From NCBI RefSeq assembly GCF_014836635.1, contig NZ_JACSQL010000008.1, forward strand, positions 185,044 through 249,043: a DNA stretch of 64,000 nucleotides, written 5' to 3'. The notes under the pieces were generated by a model that saw only the letters and a program-made list of their open reading frames with translations, did not search any database and was not told where the DNA came from. The stretch comes from Paenibacillus gallinarum. GTDB lineage: Bacteria; Bacillota; Bacilli; Paenibacillales; Paenibacillaceae. Of the stretch, positions 26,675 through 36,273 are shown one piece after another. Every line of letters starts with the position of its first letter. Position 1 is the first letter of the stretch. A program made the translations under genes and the position numbers.

Positions 26675-27073
26675 ATGGAATATTCAACTTTCGGAAGACA
26701 CGTTGCTGTTGATACTTGGGGAGTCGACTTTGATTTACTGAACAATGAGGAGTTTTTGCAAGCTCAGATGATTGATGCAGCTGAGGCTTGTGGTGCGACA
26801 GTATTGTCTGTACAATCCAAGCAATTTGAACCTCAAGGAGCGACAGTACTTGTATTGCTGTCAGAGAGCCATCTCTCGATTCACACGTATCCTGAGAGAG
26901 GTTTTGCCGCAATTGATTGTTATACTTGTGGAGAAACGGTAGACCCGCAGTTAGCCATTGACTACCTGGTGTCCGTACTGAAACCAGAAAAAACGTACGC
27001 CAAAAAATTGGTTCGCGGTTTGGGTGAAATGAAGGTTGAAACACCTGAAATGAACCAAATCGAACTTGTTTGA
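26675..27073 (+). CDS. speD: S-adenosylmethionine decarboxylase proenzyme
   Basis: A 132-residue pyruvoyl enzyme that makes decarboxylated SAM for spermidine synthesis. The self-cleavage site is in LLSESHLSIHTYPE: cleavage before Ser65 would generate the pyruvoyl group, and His70 and Cys85 (in DCYTCGE region) are family catalytic residues. AAGGGGGAACCGG precedes the ATG. It is a single-gene unit between a structured leader and a strong terminator. Confidence 0.95.
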   Translation: MEYSTFGRHVAVDTWGVDFDLLNNEEFLQAQMIDAAEACGATVLSVQSKQFEPQGATVLVLLSESHLSIHTYPERGFAAIDCYTCGETVDPQLAIDYLVSVLKPEKTYAKKLVRGLGEMKVETPEMNQIELV

Positions 27074-27101
27074 TGGAAAGTTAATAATATTGATTAAACT
27101 G

Positions 27102-27132
27102 ACAACCATGGATAAATATCCATGGTTGTTTT
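27102..27132 (+). terminator. Terminator of speD
   Basis: ACAACCATGGATA pairs perfectly with TATCCATGGTTGT around two bases, followed by TTTTAT. The 13-base arms are unusually perfect. Confidence 0.9.
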
Positions 27133-27156
27133 ATATATGTAGATATTTTACAATTC

Positions 27157-27165
27157 TGGTATACT
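27157..27165 (+). promoter_or_regulatory. Extended -10 promoter candidate upstream of hemA leader region
   Basis: TGGTATACT is an extended -10 element. Transcription from it would begin near 27172 and yield a leader of about 275 bases before hemA. Confidence 0.45.
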
Positions 27166-27171
27166 TAATTG

Positions 27172-27330
27172 GGTGAATAATTTCATTTTAAGATTTGAAC
27201 TAAGAAAAGTGCAGGGTGTCTCCGTCGCTGCATAAAGATATGAAGAGCCGGTAAAATTAAGCGAAAGCTATGCCTGTAAAATGAGGATTTCATAAACATG
27301 TCATAAAAAGCACTTAGCCGGGTAAATACA
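27172..27330 (+). other. Non-coding, possibly structured region upstream of hemA
   Basis: No gene is seen between the speD terminator and hemA. The part 27210-27290 contains TGCAG paired with CTGCA around a 13-base loop, then a small AGC-GAAA-GCT hairpin enclosed by GCC/GGC-like partners. It looks leader-like but lacks the core motifs of riboswitch classes that I know. Confidence 0.35.
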
Positions 27331-27332
27331 TA

Positions 27333-27341
27333 TGTTATACT
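27333..27341 (+). promoter_or_regulatory. Second extended -10 promoter candidate for hemA
   Basis: TGTTATACT (TATACT at 27336-27341), about 105 bases before the hemA start; the -35 region is weak. Confidence 0.5.
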
Positions 27342-27446
27342 GAGTATTGTTTGCATTATGTACTCAAGATCATGTGCTGTTTACAGCGCATTGTGATATA
27401 GATCATTTACAAAATTAATGAAATCGTAGAGGCAGGTGAACTTGCA

Positions 27447-28832
27447 ATGCACATCGTCGCAGTTGGATTGAATTATCGCACAGCGCCTGTAGAAGTCAGG
27501 GAACGTTTTACGTTTGATGAGAAGGACTTATCCCTTGCACTCCAGCAGCTTAAAAAGACAAATAGTGTATTGGAAGGCGTCATTGTAGCTACATGCAACC
27601 GGACTGAAATGTATGTGGTAGTCGATCGTCTTCATATGTGCGGCTATTTTATTCGTAGTTTTATGGAGAAATGGTTTGGAATTTCTCGTGAAGAATTCAC
27701 CCAGCATCTTTATATCTACGAAGATGAGCAGGCAATCCGTCATCTGTTTCGTGTGACAAGCGGGCTTGACTCTATGGTTATTGGAGAAACTCAGATTCTT
27801 GGGCAAGTTAAACAAGCTTTTTTGTGTGCACAGCAAGAGAAAGCAACAGGTACGTGGTTTAATGAACTATTTAAACATGCGATTACGGTTGGTAAACGAG
27901 CACATTCAGAAACATCCATTGGGGAAGCTGCCGTTTCGGTGAGTTATGCAGCCGTAGAACTAGGTAAGCGAATTTTCGGCTCGTTTTTGAACAAAAAAGT
28001 AATGATTCTTGGTGCGGGAAAAATGAGCGAACTTACCGTGCAACATTTGTACGCAAATGGAGCGGAAGAAGTTATTGTCGCGAATCGGACCTTTGTACGG
28101 GCTGAAGAATTGGCGAAAAAATTCCAAGGAACCGCTTGTACTATGGAACAGGCATTTTCCAGATTACATGAAGTCGACATTCTGATTAGTTCTACGGGTG
28201 CTAAAGACTTTGTTATTTCCCTGGATATGATGAAAGAAAGCATGAAGCGAAGAAAAGCACGTCCGCTCTTTATGATTGATATCGCCGTCCCAAGAGATAT
28301 TGATCCTGCAATCAGTGATATGTCCAATGTTTACTTATATGATATTGATGATTTGGAAGGCGTAGTAGAGACCAATCTTGAAATGCGCCGTATGGAAGCC
28401 GCTAAAATTGATGCATTTATTGAAGAAGAAATGATCGCTTTTCAGCAGTGGCTTACAACGCTGGGAGTACGACCTGTCATTCGTGCCCTTCAAGAAAAAG
28501 CGAATACTGTTCACGAGGATACACTCGAAAGTTTATTTAATAAGCTGCCGGAACTGGATGATAGACAGCGAAAAGTCATTCGGCGTCTTACCAAAAGTAT
28601 GCTGAATCAAATAACTCATGAGCCGATTAACCAAATTAAAGAAATGGCTGCTGATAAAAAAGCAGACGACGCTTTATTGATGTTTACCAAAATGTTTGGG
28701 CTCGAGGATGAGGTTGATGACAAGAAACAGGACATTGCTCCTTCTCAAGGGAGCTTACAGCCTGCCGTGGAAATGAACCATGGAGCTGCAAAGGAATCTT
28801 CGCGTCTCGCTTATGTTCCTGTGAGCCTGTAA
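27447..28832 (+). CDS. hemA: Glutamyl-tRNA reductase
   Basis: A 461-residue NADPH-dependent enzyme that reduces glutamyl-tRNA(Glu) to glutamate-1-semialdehyde, the committed step of tetrapyrrole synthesis. The catalytic Cys50 lies in VATCNRTEMY. The motif GLDSMVIGETQILGQVK, the Rossmann domain with MILGAGKMSELTVQHL and a helical dimerisation domain (from about 310) are visible. The last 40 residues form a non-conserved tail. It opens the hem operon. AGGCAGGTG precedes the ATG. Confidence 0.97.
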   Translation: MHIVAVGLNYRTAPVEVRERFTFDEKDLSLALQQLKKTNSVLEGVIVATCNRTEMYVVVDRLHMCGYFIRSFMEKWFGISREEFTQHLYIYEDEQAIRHLFRVTSGLDSMVIGETQILGQVKQAFLCAQQEKATGTWFNELFKHAITVGKRAHSETSIGEAAVSVSYAAVELGKRIFGSFLNKKVMILGAGKMSELTVQHLYANGAEEVIVANRTFVRAEELAKKFQGTACTMEQAFSRLHEVDILISSTGAKDFVISLDMMKESMKRRKARPLFMIDIAVPRDIDPAISDMSNVYLYDIDDLEGVVETNLEMRRMEAAKIDAFIEEEMIAFQQWLTTLGVRPVIRALQEKANTVHEDTLESLFNKLPELDDRQRKVIRRLTKSMLNQITHEPINQIKEMAADKKADDALLMFTKMFGLEDEVDDKKQDIAPSQGSLQPAVEMNHGAAKESSRLAYVPVSL

Positions 28833-28849
28833 GGCAGGTGTAGAGCTAA

Positions 28850-29677
28850 GTGACGGTTCATGATACGATTCACAGTTTCATCATTTATATTTACGCTCTG
28901 AGCCTTCTGTTTTATTTCTCGGATTGTATTCGTCGTAATGCGAATGCAAAGCGGATAGGCACAGGGCTTCTTGTTATTGTATCGATAATGCAGTTTCTAT
29001 ATCTTTTGTTCTATACGGTGAATGAAGGGTATGTTCCCATCTACTCCATGTACGATTTTATTTTCTTGTTTTCATTTTGTATCGTATTAATTTCATTCAT
29101 ATTAAGCCGGGGGCAGAGGTCAGAATACATTGTATTCCTACTGAATGTAGTCAGTTTCAGCGCTTTGGTGCTTAGTGACTTTTGGCTCGCTCCGAGTGAG
29201 AATGCACTACTCAATTGGCAGACCGTACATGGTATGCTGGTAATGCATATTGCACTTGCAAATCTTGGATTTGCAGCACTGACGGTATCGGCAGTTTTTG
29301 CATTGATTTATCTCTTTTTACATTACAGACTGAAGTTAAAACGTTGGAATGATTCTATGAGACGTGTGCCAAGCCTTGAAATTCTGCAATCGTATATGAA
29401 CAAAGCAAGCCTGATCGGTACACCCATTCTTGGGATATCTGTGATCCTCGCCATTTTGTCGATTGTTGCCGAGAAGCAGTGGCTGTACCTATTGGATCTG
29501 AAAGTACTCGCTACTTTTATTGCTCTATGTATTTATGTTGGTTATTTTGTATCAAAACGATATATTGATGCACCTCAGCATATAATGGCAAGGTGGATTT
29601 TGATTGGATATGCTTTTGTTATTGTTAGTTTTTTGAGTAACGCTTGGTCAATGTTTCATCGCTGGACAGGGGAGTGA
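28850..29677 (+). CDS. hemX: HemX, cytochrome c assembly-like membrane protein
   Basis: A 275-residue integral membrane protein with about eight hydrophobic helices, in the CcsA/ResC-like family. In B. subtilis HemX lowers the cellular level of HemA protein, which gives feedback on haem synthesis. Its position directly after hemA, before hemC, fits that role. The start is GTG 28850 with GGCAGGTG upstream. The name rests on position and topology. Confidence 0.88.
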   Translation: MTVHDTIHSFIIYIYALSLLFYFSDCIRRNANAKRIGTGLLVIVSIMQFLYLLFYTVNEGYVPIYSMYDFIFLFSFCIVLISFILSRGQRSEYIVFLLNVVSFSALVLSDFWLAPSENALLNWQTVHGMLVMHIALANLGFAALTVSAVFALIYLFLHYRLKLKRWNDSMRRVPSLEILQSYMNKASLIGTPILGISVILAILSIVAEKQWLYLLDLKVLATFIALCIYVGYFVSKRYIDAPQHIMARWILIGYAFVIVSFLSNAWSMFHRWTGE

Positions 29678-29687
29678 GACATTACGC

Positions 29688-30338
29688 ATGGAGAATCACT
29701 ATGTACCAATTATGTTAAATTGTTCAGGGCGCAGGTGCATTGTTATCGGTGGAGGTAAGGTAGCAGAGCGAAAGATTGAGGCTCTTGCAGGTTCAGGAGC
29801 GTTGCTCACTATTATTAGCCCCGAAGTGACGGAAAACCTTCTTCACATGGTTCACCGGGGTGAAGCCGAATGGCGTAAGAAGCCCTACCTCCAGGGAGAC
29901 CTGGAAGGGGCTTTTCTTGTATATGCGGCAACGGATAGCCCGGAAGTCAACGAACAAGTCATTGCCGAAGCCCAGCAGAGAAACATACTTGTTAACCGTG
30001 CAGATGCTCCGAGTACAGGTGATTTTATTACACCCAGCTCTTTACGCCGCGGTAAATTAACGATTGCGGTTTCTGCATCAGGTGCAAGCCCTGGATTTGC
30101 AAAACAAGTTATGGAACAGATGAGAGCCAACTATGGGGAAGAATATGAGATTTACCTTGATTTTTTACAGCAATTTCGAGAGGTCATTCAGCTTGAAGTC
30201 GAAGATCGTAGAGATAGAAAGTACTTGCTTGATCGGGTGCTTGAAATGGATGTTTTAATACAAATTCGAGAAAAACGGTTTCATTCATGGTCACAGGAAG
30301 AAATGGTAAAGTGGATTACTGTCAATCGAGAGGGGTAA
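29688..30338 (+). CDS. Precorrin-2 dehydrogenase / sirohydrochlorin ferrochelatase-type protein
   Basis: A 216-residue protein of the Met8/SirC/YlnF type. The N-terminal Rossmann fold has [21 protein letters not shown], followed by [40 protein letters not shown] in two blocks ([17 protein letters not shown] and [15 protein letters not shown]). Known family members oxidise precorrin-2 to sirohydrochlorin and may insert iron. It overlaps the binding-site region at the end of hemX and is five bases from hemC. Together with the CobA domain downstream it would make sirohaem. Confidence 0.9.
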   Translation: MENHYVPIMLNCSGRRCIVIGGGKVAERKIEALAGSGALLTIISPEVTENLLHMVHRGEAEWRKKPYLQGDLEGAFLVYAATDSPEVNEQVIAEAQQRNILVNRADAPSTGDFITPSSLRRGKLTIAVSASGASPGFAKQVMEQMRANYGEEYEIYLDFLQQFREVIQLEVEDRRDRKYLLDRVLEMDVLIQIREKRFHSWSQEEMVKWITVNREG

Positions 30339-30342
30339 TAAG

Positions 30343-31287
30343 ATGCGTACAATTATTGTGGGAAGCAGACAAAGTGCCTTGGCATTGACACAAACAGGTC
30401 ATGTCATCGAAGATTTGAAAAAGATATGTTTAGAGCATGGACTTGAGTTTGATTTTGAAGTGAAGAAAATTGTCACTAAAGGAGATCAGATCCTAAATGT
30501 TACGCTGTCAAAAGTAGGCGGCAAAGGACTGTTTGTCAAAGAAATCGAACAGGCAATGATGAACAAAGAGATTGATATGGCGGTACATAGTATGAAAGAT
30601 ATGCCTTCGGTGTTGCCTGAATCACTTACGACGGGGGCCGTACCCAAACGAGAGGACCCAAGAGATGCTTTGATCTCTCGAAATGGTGCTTCGCTTGATG
30701 AGCTTCCTCATGGAGCAAAGATCGGTACCAGCAGCCTTCGCCGTGCCAGTCAGTTGAAGGCTTATCGACCTGATCTCAATGTAGAGTGGATCCGCGGGAA
30801 TATTGATTCTCGTTTACGTAAACTGGAGACGGAAGGTTTTGAAGCAATTATCTTAGCTGCAGCAGGTCTTTCACGCATGGGATGGAGTGATCGAATCACC
30901 TCATATTTATCTCCTGAAACTTGTTTACCAGCCGTTGGTCAAGGGGCGCTGGGTATTGAATGCCGTAAGGATGATAAAGAACTGCTTACACTTCTTTCTT
31001 TATATAATGATGAAGTAACAGCCAGACCGGTTGCTGCTGAACGAGAGTTTTTACATGTGCTGAACGGTGGTTGCCAGGTTCCTATTGGAGCTTATGCCAC
31101 ATGGGTTACGGGTAGTAACATGGAAGACAAACAGATTGAACTCACGGGTATGGTAGGTACACCGGATGGTCAGACCGTATTGAAACAAACCTTAACAGGT
31201 ACTGATCCAAAACAGCTTGGTAAGGCTGTGGCCAGCCGATTAATTGAAATGGGTGCAGAGAAGATACTGGCAGATGTAAGGGGATGA
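30343..31287 (+). CDS. hemC: Hydroxymethylbilane synthase (porphobilinogen deaminase)
   Basis: A 314-residue enzyme that polymerises four porphobilinogens. It shows [36 protein letters not shown] and the cofactor-carrying Cys in [13 protein letters not shown] (near residue 243). The start ATG has GAGGGG upstream. The stop overlaps a possible upstream start of the CobA-HemD gene, indicating translational coupling. Confidence 0.97.
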   Translation: MRTIIVGSRQSALALTQTGHVIEDLKKICLEHGLEFDFEVKKIVTKGDQILNVTLSKVGGKGLFVKEIEQAMMNKEIDMAVHSMKDMPSVLPESLTTGAVPKREDPRDALISRNGASLDELPHGAKIGTSSLRRASQLKAYRPDLNVEWIRGNIDSRLRKLETEGFEAIILAAAGLSRMGWSDRITSYLSPETCLPAVGQGALGIECRKDDKELLTLLSLYNDEVTARPVAAEREFLHVLNGGCQVPIGAYATWVTGSNMEDKQIELTGMVGTPDGQTVLKQTLTGTDPKQLGKAVASRLIEMGAEKILADVRG

Positions 31288-31292
31288 TATCC

Positions 31293-32828
31293 ATGACAGG
31301 GAAAGTTTATCTAGTAGGGGCAGGTCCGGGCAATGCAAAGCTCATTACTGTTAAGGGATGGGAATGTATTCAAAAGGCAGATGTTGTCGTATATGATCGA
31401 CTAGCGAGTCCTAGACTGCTTCGAATTATGAAACCGGGAGCAGAAAAAATTTATGTAGGCAAAAAGACAAATCGACACACGATGAAACAAGATGATATTA
31501 ATCAGCTTCTAGTTGATTTGGCTCTTGCAGGGAAGAAGGTTGTTCGTTTAAAAGGCGGAGACCCTACGATTTTTGGAAGAGTGGGTGAAGAGGCAGAATT
31601 ATTGAAGCAGAATAACGTACCTTTTGAGATTGTACCAGGAGTAACTTCTGCAATCAGTGTACCTGCCTATGCTGGAATCCCCGTAACTCACCGGGATTAC
31701 GCTTCTTCTATTTCGATTATTACAGGACATGAGAGCCCAGAAAAAATGAACCGTGCCATCCACTGGGATAAGGTAACGAATGCAACCGGAACACTTGTTT
31801 TTATGATGGGTGTTGCGAATATTGGATATATTAGTAAGCAGCTAATTGATCATGGCAGACCAAAGGATACGCCTGTAGCCCTTATTCGCTGGGGAACATG
31901 GGCAGAACAGGATACACTGATCGGAACGCTGGAGGATATTGAAGCCAAAGTAATAGAGAATAAATTCCTTCCGCCCGGTGTGATCGTGGTAGGAGATGTG
32001 GTTAAACAACGTGAACGCCTCAAATGGGTAGAATCCATGCCTTTATTCGGTAAACGAATCTTGGTCACACGGGCTAGAACACAAGCGATTGATCTGGTAG
32101 ATCGAATTGAAGAGCTTGGCGGAGAAGCTTATGAGCTGCCTGTGATCGAAACCGTGCCTCCCGTCTCAGCAGAAACAAGAGATCAGATCAAAAACGCACT
32201 CGCCTCTATGCCGGAGTATGATTGGGTATTCTTTACGAGTGTTAACGGAGTGGAATACTTCTTTAAGCATCTCGAAGAGCTAGGCCTGGATATCCGTGCA
32301 TTATCAAAAGCTAGAATCGTAGCTATTGGACCTTCTACAAGAGAAGTTTTACGAAGTAAAGGAATTGTAGCAGAAGAAGTGCAAGGGTCTTACCAGCAAG
32401 AAGGTTTAATGGACACCTTTGGAGATGAATTGTTGCCAGGTCAGAAGGTTCTTCTGCCTTGTGGAAATCTTGCGCGGTCTTGGCTGCCGGATCGACTTCG
32501 TGAAAAAGGTCTGGAAGTTAGCGTAGCCCACATTTATGAGACAGTGATTCCCGATGAATGGGATGATGATGTCATTCAGCTGCTGGAAAAAGGGAAAATA
32601 TATGCTGTTACTTTTACAAGCTCTTCTACCGTAACACACTTGCTTGCATTGCTGAAGAAAATGGGTAATGACAATCCAGTAGAGCTTCTTAATAAAGTGC
32701 ATGTTGTATGTATCGGTCCCGTTACTGCTCAAGAAGCAGAGAAGGCGGGCCTTTCTGTAAGCATCATATCGGATAAGGCTGCAATGGACAGTCTAACGGA
32801 TGCTTTGTGCGAACTGAAAGATAAATAA
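31293..32828 (+). CDS. Fused uroporphyrinogen-III C-methyltransferase (CobA) and uroporphyrinogen-III synthase (HemD)
   Basis: A 511-residue two-domain protein. Residues about 1-245 are a SUMT: VYLVGAGPGNAKLITVKG, VRLKGGDPTIFGRVGEE, VPGVTSAISVPAYAGIPVTHR and TGTLVFMMGV. Residues about 250-511 are a HemD domain starting LFGKRILVTRARTQA and including VFFTSVNGVEYF and AVTFTSSSTVTHLL. The first domain makes precorrin-2 for sirohaem/cobalamin and the second closes the ring of hydroxymethylbilane. The start at 31293 has AAGGGG eight bases upstream. Fusion places the branch point in one polypeptide. Confidence 0.95.
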   Translation: MTGKVYLVGAGPGNAKLITVKGWECIQKADVVVYDRLASPRLLRIMKPGAEKIYVGKKTNRHTMKQDDINQLLVDLALAGKKVVRLKGGDPTIFGRVGEEAELLKQNNVPFEIVPGVTSAISVPAYAGIPVTHRDYASSISIITGHESPEKMNRAIHWDKVTNATGTLVFMMGVANIGYISKQLIDHGRPKDTPVALIRWGTWAEQDTLIGTLEDIEAKVIENKFLPPGVIVVGDVVKQRERLKWVESMPLFGKRILVTRARTQAIDLVDRIEELGGEAYELPVIETVPPVSAETRDQIKNALASMPEYDWVFFTSVNGVEYFFKHLEELGLDIRALSKARIVAIGPSTREVLRSKGIVAEEVQGSYQQEGLMDTFGDELLPGQKVLLPCGNLARSWLPDRLREKGLEVSVAHIYETVIPDEWDDDVIQLLEKGKIYAVTFTSSSTVTHLLALLKKMGNDNPVELLNKVHVVCIGPVTAQEAEKAGLSVSIISDKAAMDSLTDALCELKDK

Positions 32829-32871
32829 TTAGGTTATAAAAAAAGGAAGACAGAAAGGGGAATTATCGATT

Positions 32872-33873
32872 ATGGGATTTCCAAATGTTAGACTTCGTCG
32901 CTTGCGCAGTACTGCCGCAATTCGCAGTATGGTGCGTGAAACACATCTTCATGTGAGTGATTTTATTCAACCGATTTATGTAACTTACGGAACGGGAGTG
33001 AAACAGGAGATTTCTTCGATGCCTGGTGTCTACCGTTTTTCTTTAGATACTTTAAAAGAAGAAGTACAAGAGATTGCTGAACTCGGTATTCCGGCTGTAC
33101 TTTTGTTTGGAATTCCGGAAACGAAAGATGCAGTGGGTTCATCTGCTTATGCCGAAGATGGAATTGTCCAGGAAGCGACAAGGCTGATCAAATCATGGTA
33201 TCCAGACCTTCTGGTTGTTGCTGATACTTGCTTGTGTGAGTTTACAGATCATGGACACTGCGGAATGGTTCATACTCATGAAAGAGACGGGCATGTACAT
33301 GCACATGTTCTGAATGATGAATCGCTTGATCTACTGGTGAGAACGGCGGTATCCCAAGCGGAAGCAGGGGCAGATATTATTGCTCCTTCGAACATGATGG
33401 ATGGTTTTGTTGGTGCAATTCGCCAAGGTTTGGATGAAGCAGGGTATGAGAATATCCCCATTATGTCCTACTCTGTAAAATATGCTTCCGGTTTCTACGG
33501 ACCTTTCCGTGAAGCAGCTGACTCTGCTCCGCAGTATGGGGATCGTAAAGGCTATCAGATGGATCCAGCGAATGCACGTGAAGCACTTCGTGAAGCAGAA
33601 AGTGATGTTCTCGAAGGAGCAGATATGCTGATGGTAAAACCATCGCTTTCTTATTTAGACGTGATGCGAACCCTCAAAGATCAGTTTGATCTCCCGCTGG
33701 TCGCTTACAACGTAAGTGGTGAATATGCGATGGTGAAAGCAGCAGCAATGAACGGATGGATTGATGAGAAATCAGTGGCTATGGAGATTTTGCTAAGCAT
33801 GAAACGCGCAGGTGCAGATATGATCATCACCTACTACGGCAAAGATGCGGCTCGCTGGCTCTCAGAGAAATAA
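32872..33873 (+). CDS. hemB: Delta-aminolevulinic acid dehydratase (porphobilinogen synthase)
   Basis: A 333-residue TIM-barrel enzyme that condenses two 5-aminolevulinate molecules. The zinc-binding Cys cluster is present in [14 protein letters not shown] (about 120-133), so it is a zinc-dependent type. The two active-site lysines lie in [14 protein letters not shown] and in [19 protein letters not shown] precedes the ATG. It is 43 bp after the CobA-HemD gene. Confidence 0.97.
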   Translation: MGFPNVRLRRLRSTAAIRSMVRETHLHVSDFIQPIYVTYGTGVKQEISSMPGVYRFSLDTLKEEVQEIAELGIPAVLLFGIPETKDAVGSSAYAEDGIVQEATRLIKSWYPDLLVVADTCLCEFTDHGHCGMVHTHERDGHVHAHVLNDESLDLLVRTAVSQAEAGADIIAPSNMMDGFVGAIRQGLDEAGYENIPIMSYSVKYASGFYGPFREAADSAPQYGDRKGYQMDPANAREALREAESDVLEGADMLMVKPSLSYLDVMRTLKDQFDLPLVAYNVSGEYAMVKAAAMNGWIDEKSVAMEILLSMKRAGADMIITYYGKDAARWLSEK

Positions 33874-33919
33874 GGTACGGTGGAAGTAGGAAGTGACTAC
33901 ACAAAGAGGAGTGAAAGTA

Positions 33920-35224
33920 ATGGGCACTAATCAACGTCAGCCTCGTATGGAGGAACAGTCAAGAAAGGCTTTTGAAGAAGCAAAACAGTATATGCCGGGC
34001 GGAGTGAACAGTCCAGTTCGTGCATTTAAATCCGTTGGACTTACACCAATCTATGCAGATCATGGTATTGGATCAAGAATCTATGATATCGATGGGAATT
34101 CGTTTATTGATTATGTGGCTTCCTGGGGACCGCTTATTATGGGACATGCTCATCCCGAGGTCATCGCTGCGATTCAAGAGACAGCAATAAAAGGGACAAG
34201 CTTTGGCGCACCAACTTTAATAGAGACGGAAATGGCCAAACTTGTTTGCGAACGTGTGCCATCCATTGATATCGTACGAATGGTCAATTCCGGAACCGAA
34301 GCAACGATGAGTGCAATCCGCCTTGCACGGGGGATAACGGGACGTAGTAAAATTTTGAAATTCGAAGGCTCTTATCATGGACATGCAGACAGTTTGCTTA
34401 TTAAAGCAGGCTCTGGAGTAGCAACGCTTGGTCTGCCGGATAGCCCGGGTGTTCCAGAAGGTGTAGCTGTAAATACGATCACCGTACCTTATAACGATCT
34501 TGAATCGGTAGCCATAGCATTTGAGAAATTTGGAGAAGAGATCGCAGCTGTGATCGTCGAACCGGTTGCTGGGAATATGGGGGTCGTTCCGCCCGTATCT
34601 GGATTCTTGGAAGGACTTCGCCAAATTACAGAAGATTACGGAAGTATTCTCATTTTTGATGAAGTCATGACTGGTTTCCGGGTGGGACTTAACAGTGCTC
34701 AAGGCAGATTTGGGGTAACACCAGATTTGACATGCCTTGGTAAAGTAATTGGCGGCGGTCTGCCTGTGGGTGCTTATGGCGGTCGTCGGGATCTTATGGA
34801 ACAGATTGCTCCTTCCGGACCGATCTATCAAGCGGGTACACTGAGCGGCAATCCGCTTGCTATGGCAGCGGGTCTGACTACGCTTCGTTTACTCAATCAA
34901 GAAGTTTATGATCGCTTGGAGATGCTAGGAGCGAAGCTGCAAGCTGGTTTTGAGAAAAATGCACGTGAGCTTGGTATTCCTATAACGATCAATCGGGTAG
35001 GCTCGATGGTATGTCCTTTCTTTACGGAGGAGCCTGTTACGAACTATGATATCGCGAAATCAAGTAATCTCGATCGCTTCCGGGCCTATTTCGGACATCT
35101 GCTTCAGGAAGGAGTCAGCGTAGCACCATCTCAATTTGAAGGAATGTTTATCTCGGGTGTGCATTCCGAACAAGATATTGAAGATACAATTGAAGCTAAT
35201 TATAATGCGCTGAGAAAACTATGA
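33920..35224 (+). CDS. hemL: Glutamate-1-semialdehyde 2,1-aminomutase
   Basis: A 434-residue PLP enzyme of the class III aminotransferase fold that makes 5-aminolevulinate. Signatures are [61 protein letters not shown] and the PLP lysine in [18 protein letters not shown]. The start at ATG 33920 has AGAGGAGTG upstream; a GTG nine codons earlier is in frame without support. The last codons overlap the start of the next gene. Confidence 0.96.
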   Translation: MGTNQRQPRMEEQSRKAFEEAKQYMPGGVNSPVRAFKSVGLTPIYADHGIGSRIYDIDGNSFIDYVASWGPLIMGHAHPEVIAAIQETAIKGTSFGAPTLIETEMAKLVCERVPSIDIVRMVNSGTEATMSAIRLARGITGRSKILKFEGSYHGHADSLLIKAGSGVATLGLPDSPGVPEGVAVNTITVPYNDLESVAIAFEKFGEEIAAVIVEPVAGNMGVVPPVSGFLEGLRQITEDYGSILIFDEVMTGFRVGLNSAQGRFGVTPDLTCLGKVIGGGLPVGAYGGRRDLMEQIAPSGPIYQAGTLSGNPLAMAAGLTTLRLLNQEVYDRLEMLGAKLQAGFEKNARELGIPITINRVGSMVCPFFTEEPVTNYDIAKSSNLDRFRAYFGHLLQEGVSVAPSQFEGMFISGVHSEQDIEDTIEANYNALRKL

Positions 35225-36126
35225 TTACTTCAAAAAGAAGAGGAGAATGGCTGGAGCTTACTCCAGGAAAAAAAGCACTCTCTGGCGAAAATCGGAATGC
35301 AGCTGCCGAAGCTTGGCTCTTGCAGGAGCTGGGCATGCCGCCTAAACTTCTTCATGAATTGAAGCAAAATCAAGGGATCAAAATTGCGGGGGACCGGCTG
35401 AGGCTGGCCCTTTTTCCGTCTGTATCGCTAGGCATCTCTCCACGTTATTTCCTGCTTGATATTTTATATGAAGATGATTTTTGTCTTGTTGTTAATAAAC
35501 CGACAGGTATGCCAGTCCATCCTGACGGAAATGAGCGCCATGATGGAATTATTACGCTGGATCATGCGGTTGCTGCCTACTATGAATCTGAGGGTCAAGA
35601 GATTGCGGTACGCCATATCCACAGGCTTGATGTAGATACATCCGGACCTGTGCTATACGCCAAGAATCGATATGCTGAATTAAAACTAAATTCGATGATG
35701 GAACATAAAGCGATTGATAGAGCCTATGTGGCGATCGTTCATGGAATCATTACTCAGAATGAAGAAGTGCTAGAATATCCGATCGGCAAAGATCGTCATC
35801 ACAAACAGAGAAGAAGGGTTTCGCCTACAGGACAGCATGCGGTAACTCGTATGAAGGTCTCTGAACGGTTAGACGAGGCAACTCTTGTCCGTCTGCAATT
35901 GGAGACAGGGAGAACCCATCAGATCAGAGTTCACCTTAGCCACATCGGTCATCCTTTATTTGGTGATACACTCTATGGGGGCAGAAATGAAGGGATTCGC
36001 AGGCAAGCCCTTCACGGGGAGAGGCTTACATTTCATCATCCGTTTACAGGAGAGTTGCTCCGTATTGAGGCACCTTGGCCGGAAGATATTATGGAACTAT
36101 ATAAAGCGAGAAAAAAAGTGGAATAG
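35221..36126 (+). CDS. RluA family pseudouridine synthase
   Basis: A 301-residue enzyme that isomerises specific uridines in rRNA or tRNA. The catalytic Asp is in [16 protein letters not shown] (about 137-152; usual pattern HRLDxxTSG), preceded by [17 protein letters not shown] and followed by [23 protein letters not shown]. The ATG overlaps the hemL stop (ATGA), so translation is coupled. The target base is not predictable. A weak hairpin (ACTCAT/ATGAGT) follows the stop at 36132-36152. Confidence 0.92.
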   Translation: MITSKRRGEWLELTPGKKALSGENRNAAAEAWLLQELGMPPKLLHELKQNQGIKIAGDRLRLALFPSVSLGISPRYFLLDILYEDDFCLVVNKPTGMPVHPDGNERHDGIITLDHAVAAYYESEGQEIAVRHIHRLDVDTSGPVLYAKNRYAELKLNSMMEHKAIDRAYVAIVHGIITQNEEVLEYPIGKDRHHKQRRRVSPTGQHAVTRMKVSERLDEATLVRLQLETGRTHQIRVHLSHIGHPLFGDTLYGGRNEGIRRQALHGERLTFHHPFTGELLRIEAPWPEDIMELYKARKKVE

Positions 36127-36273
36127 ATCGAATACTCATAAAATGGTATGAGTCCTTTATTTAGAGCATATACATGTCAACGAGAAGAAACTTATTGCTA
36201 AACTCTCGTTACATGAGCGAAAGCCATGGTCTTTTTTCATGGTAACTATATGCCCGAAAGGAGGACTACAGCT

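Noticed and set aside
27172..27330. Cyclic di-GMP (GEMM) or cobalamin riboswitch upstream of hemA
   Set aside because: A GAAA-loop hairpin is present, but the conserved cores of these classes are not seen; only an unnamed leader is claimed.
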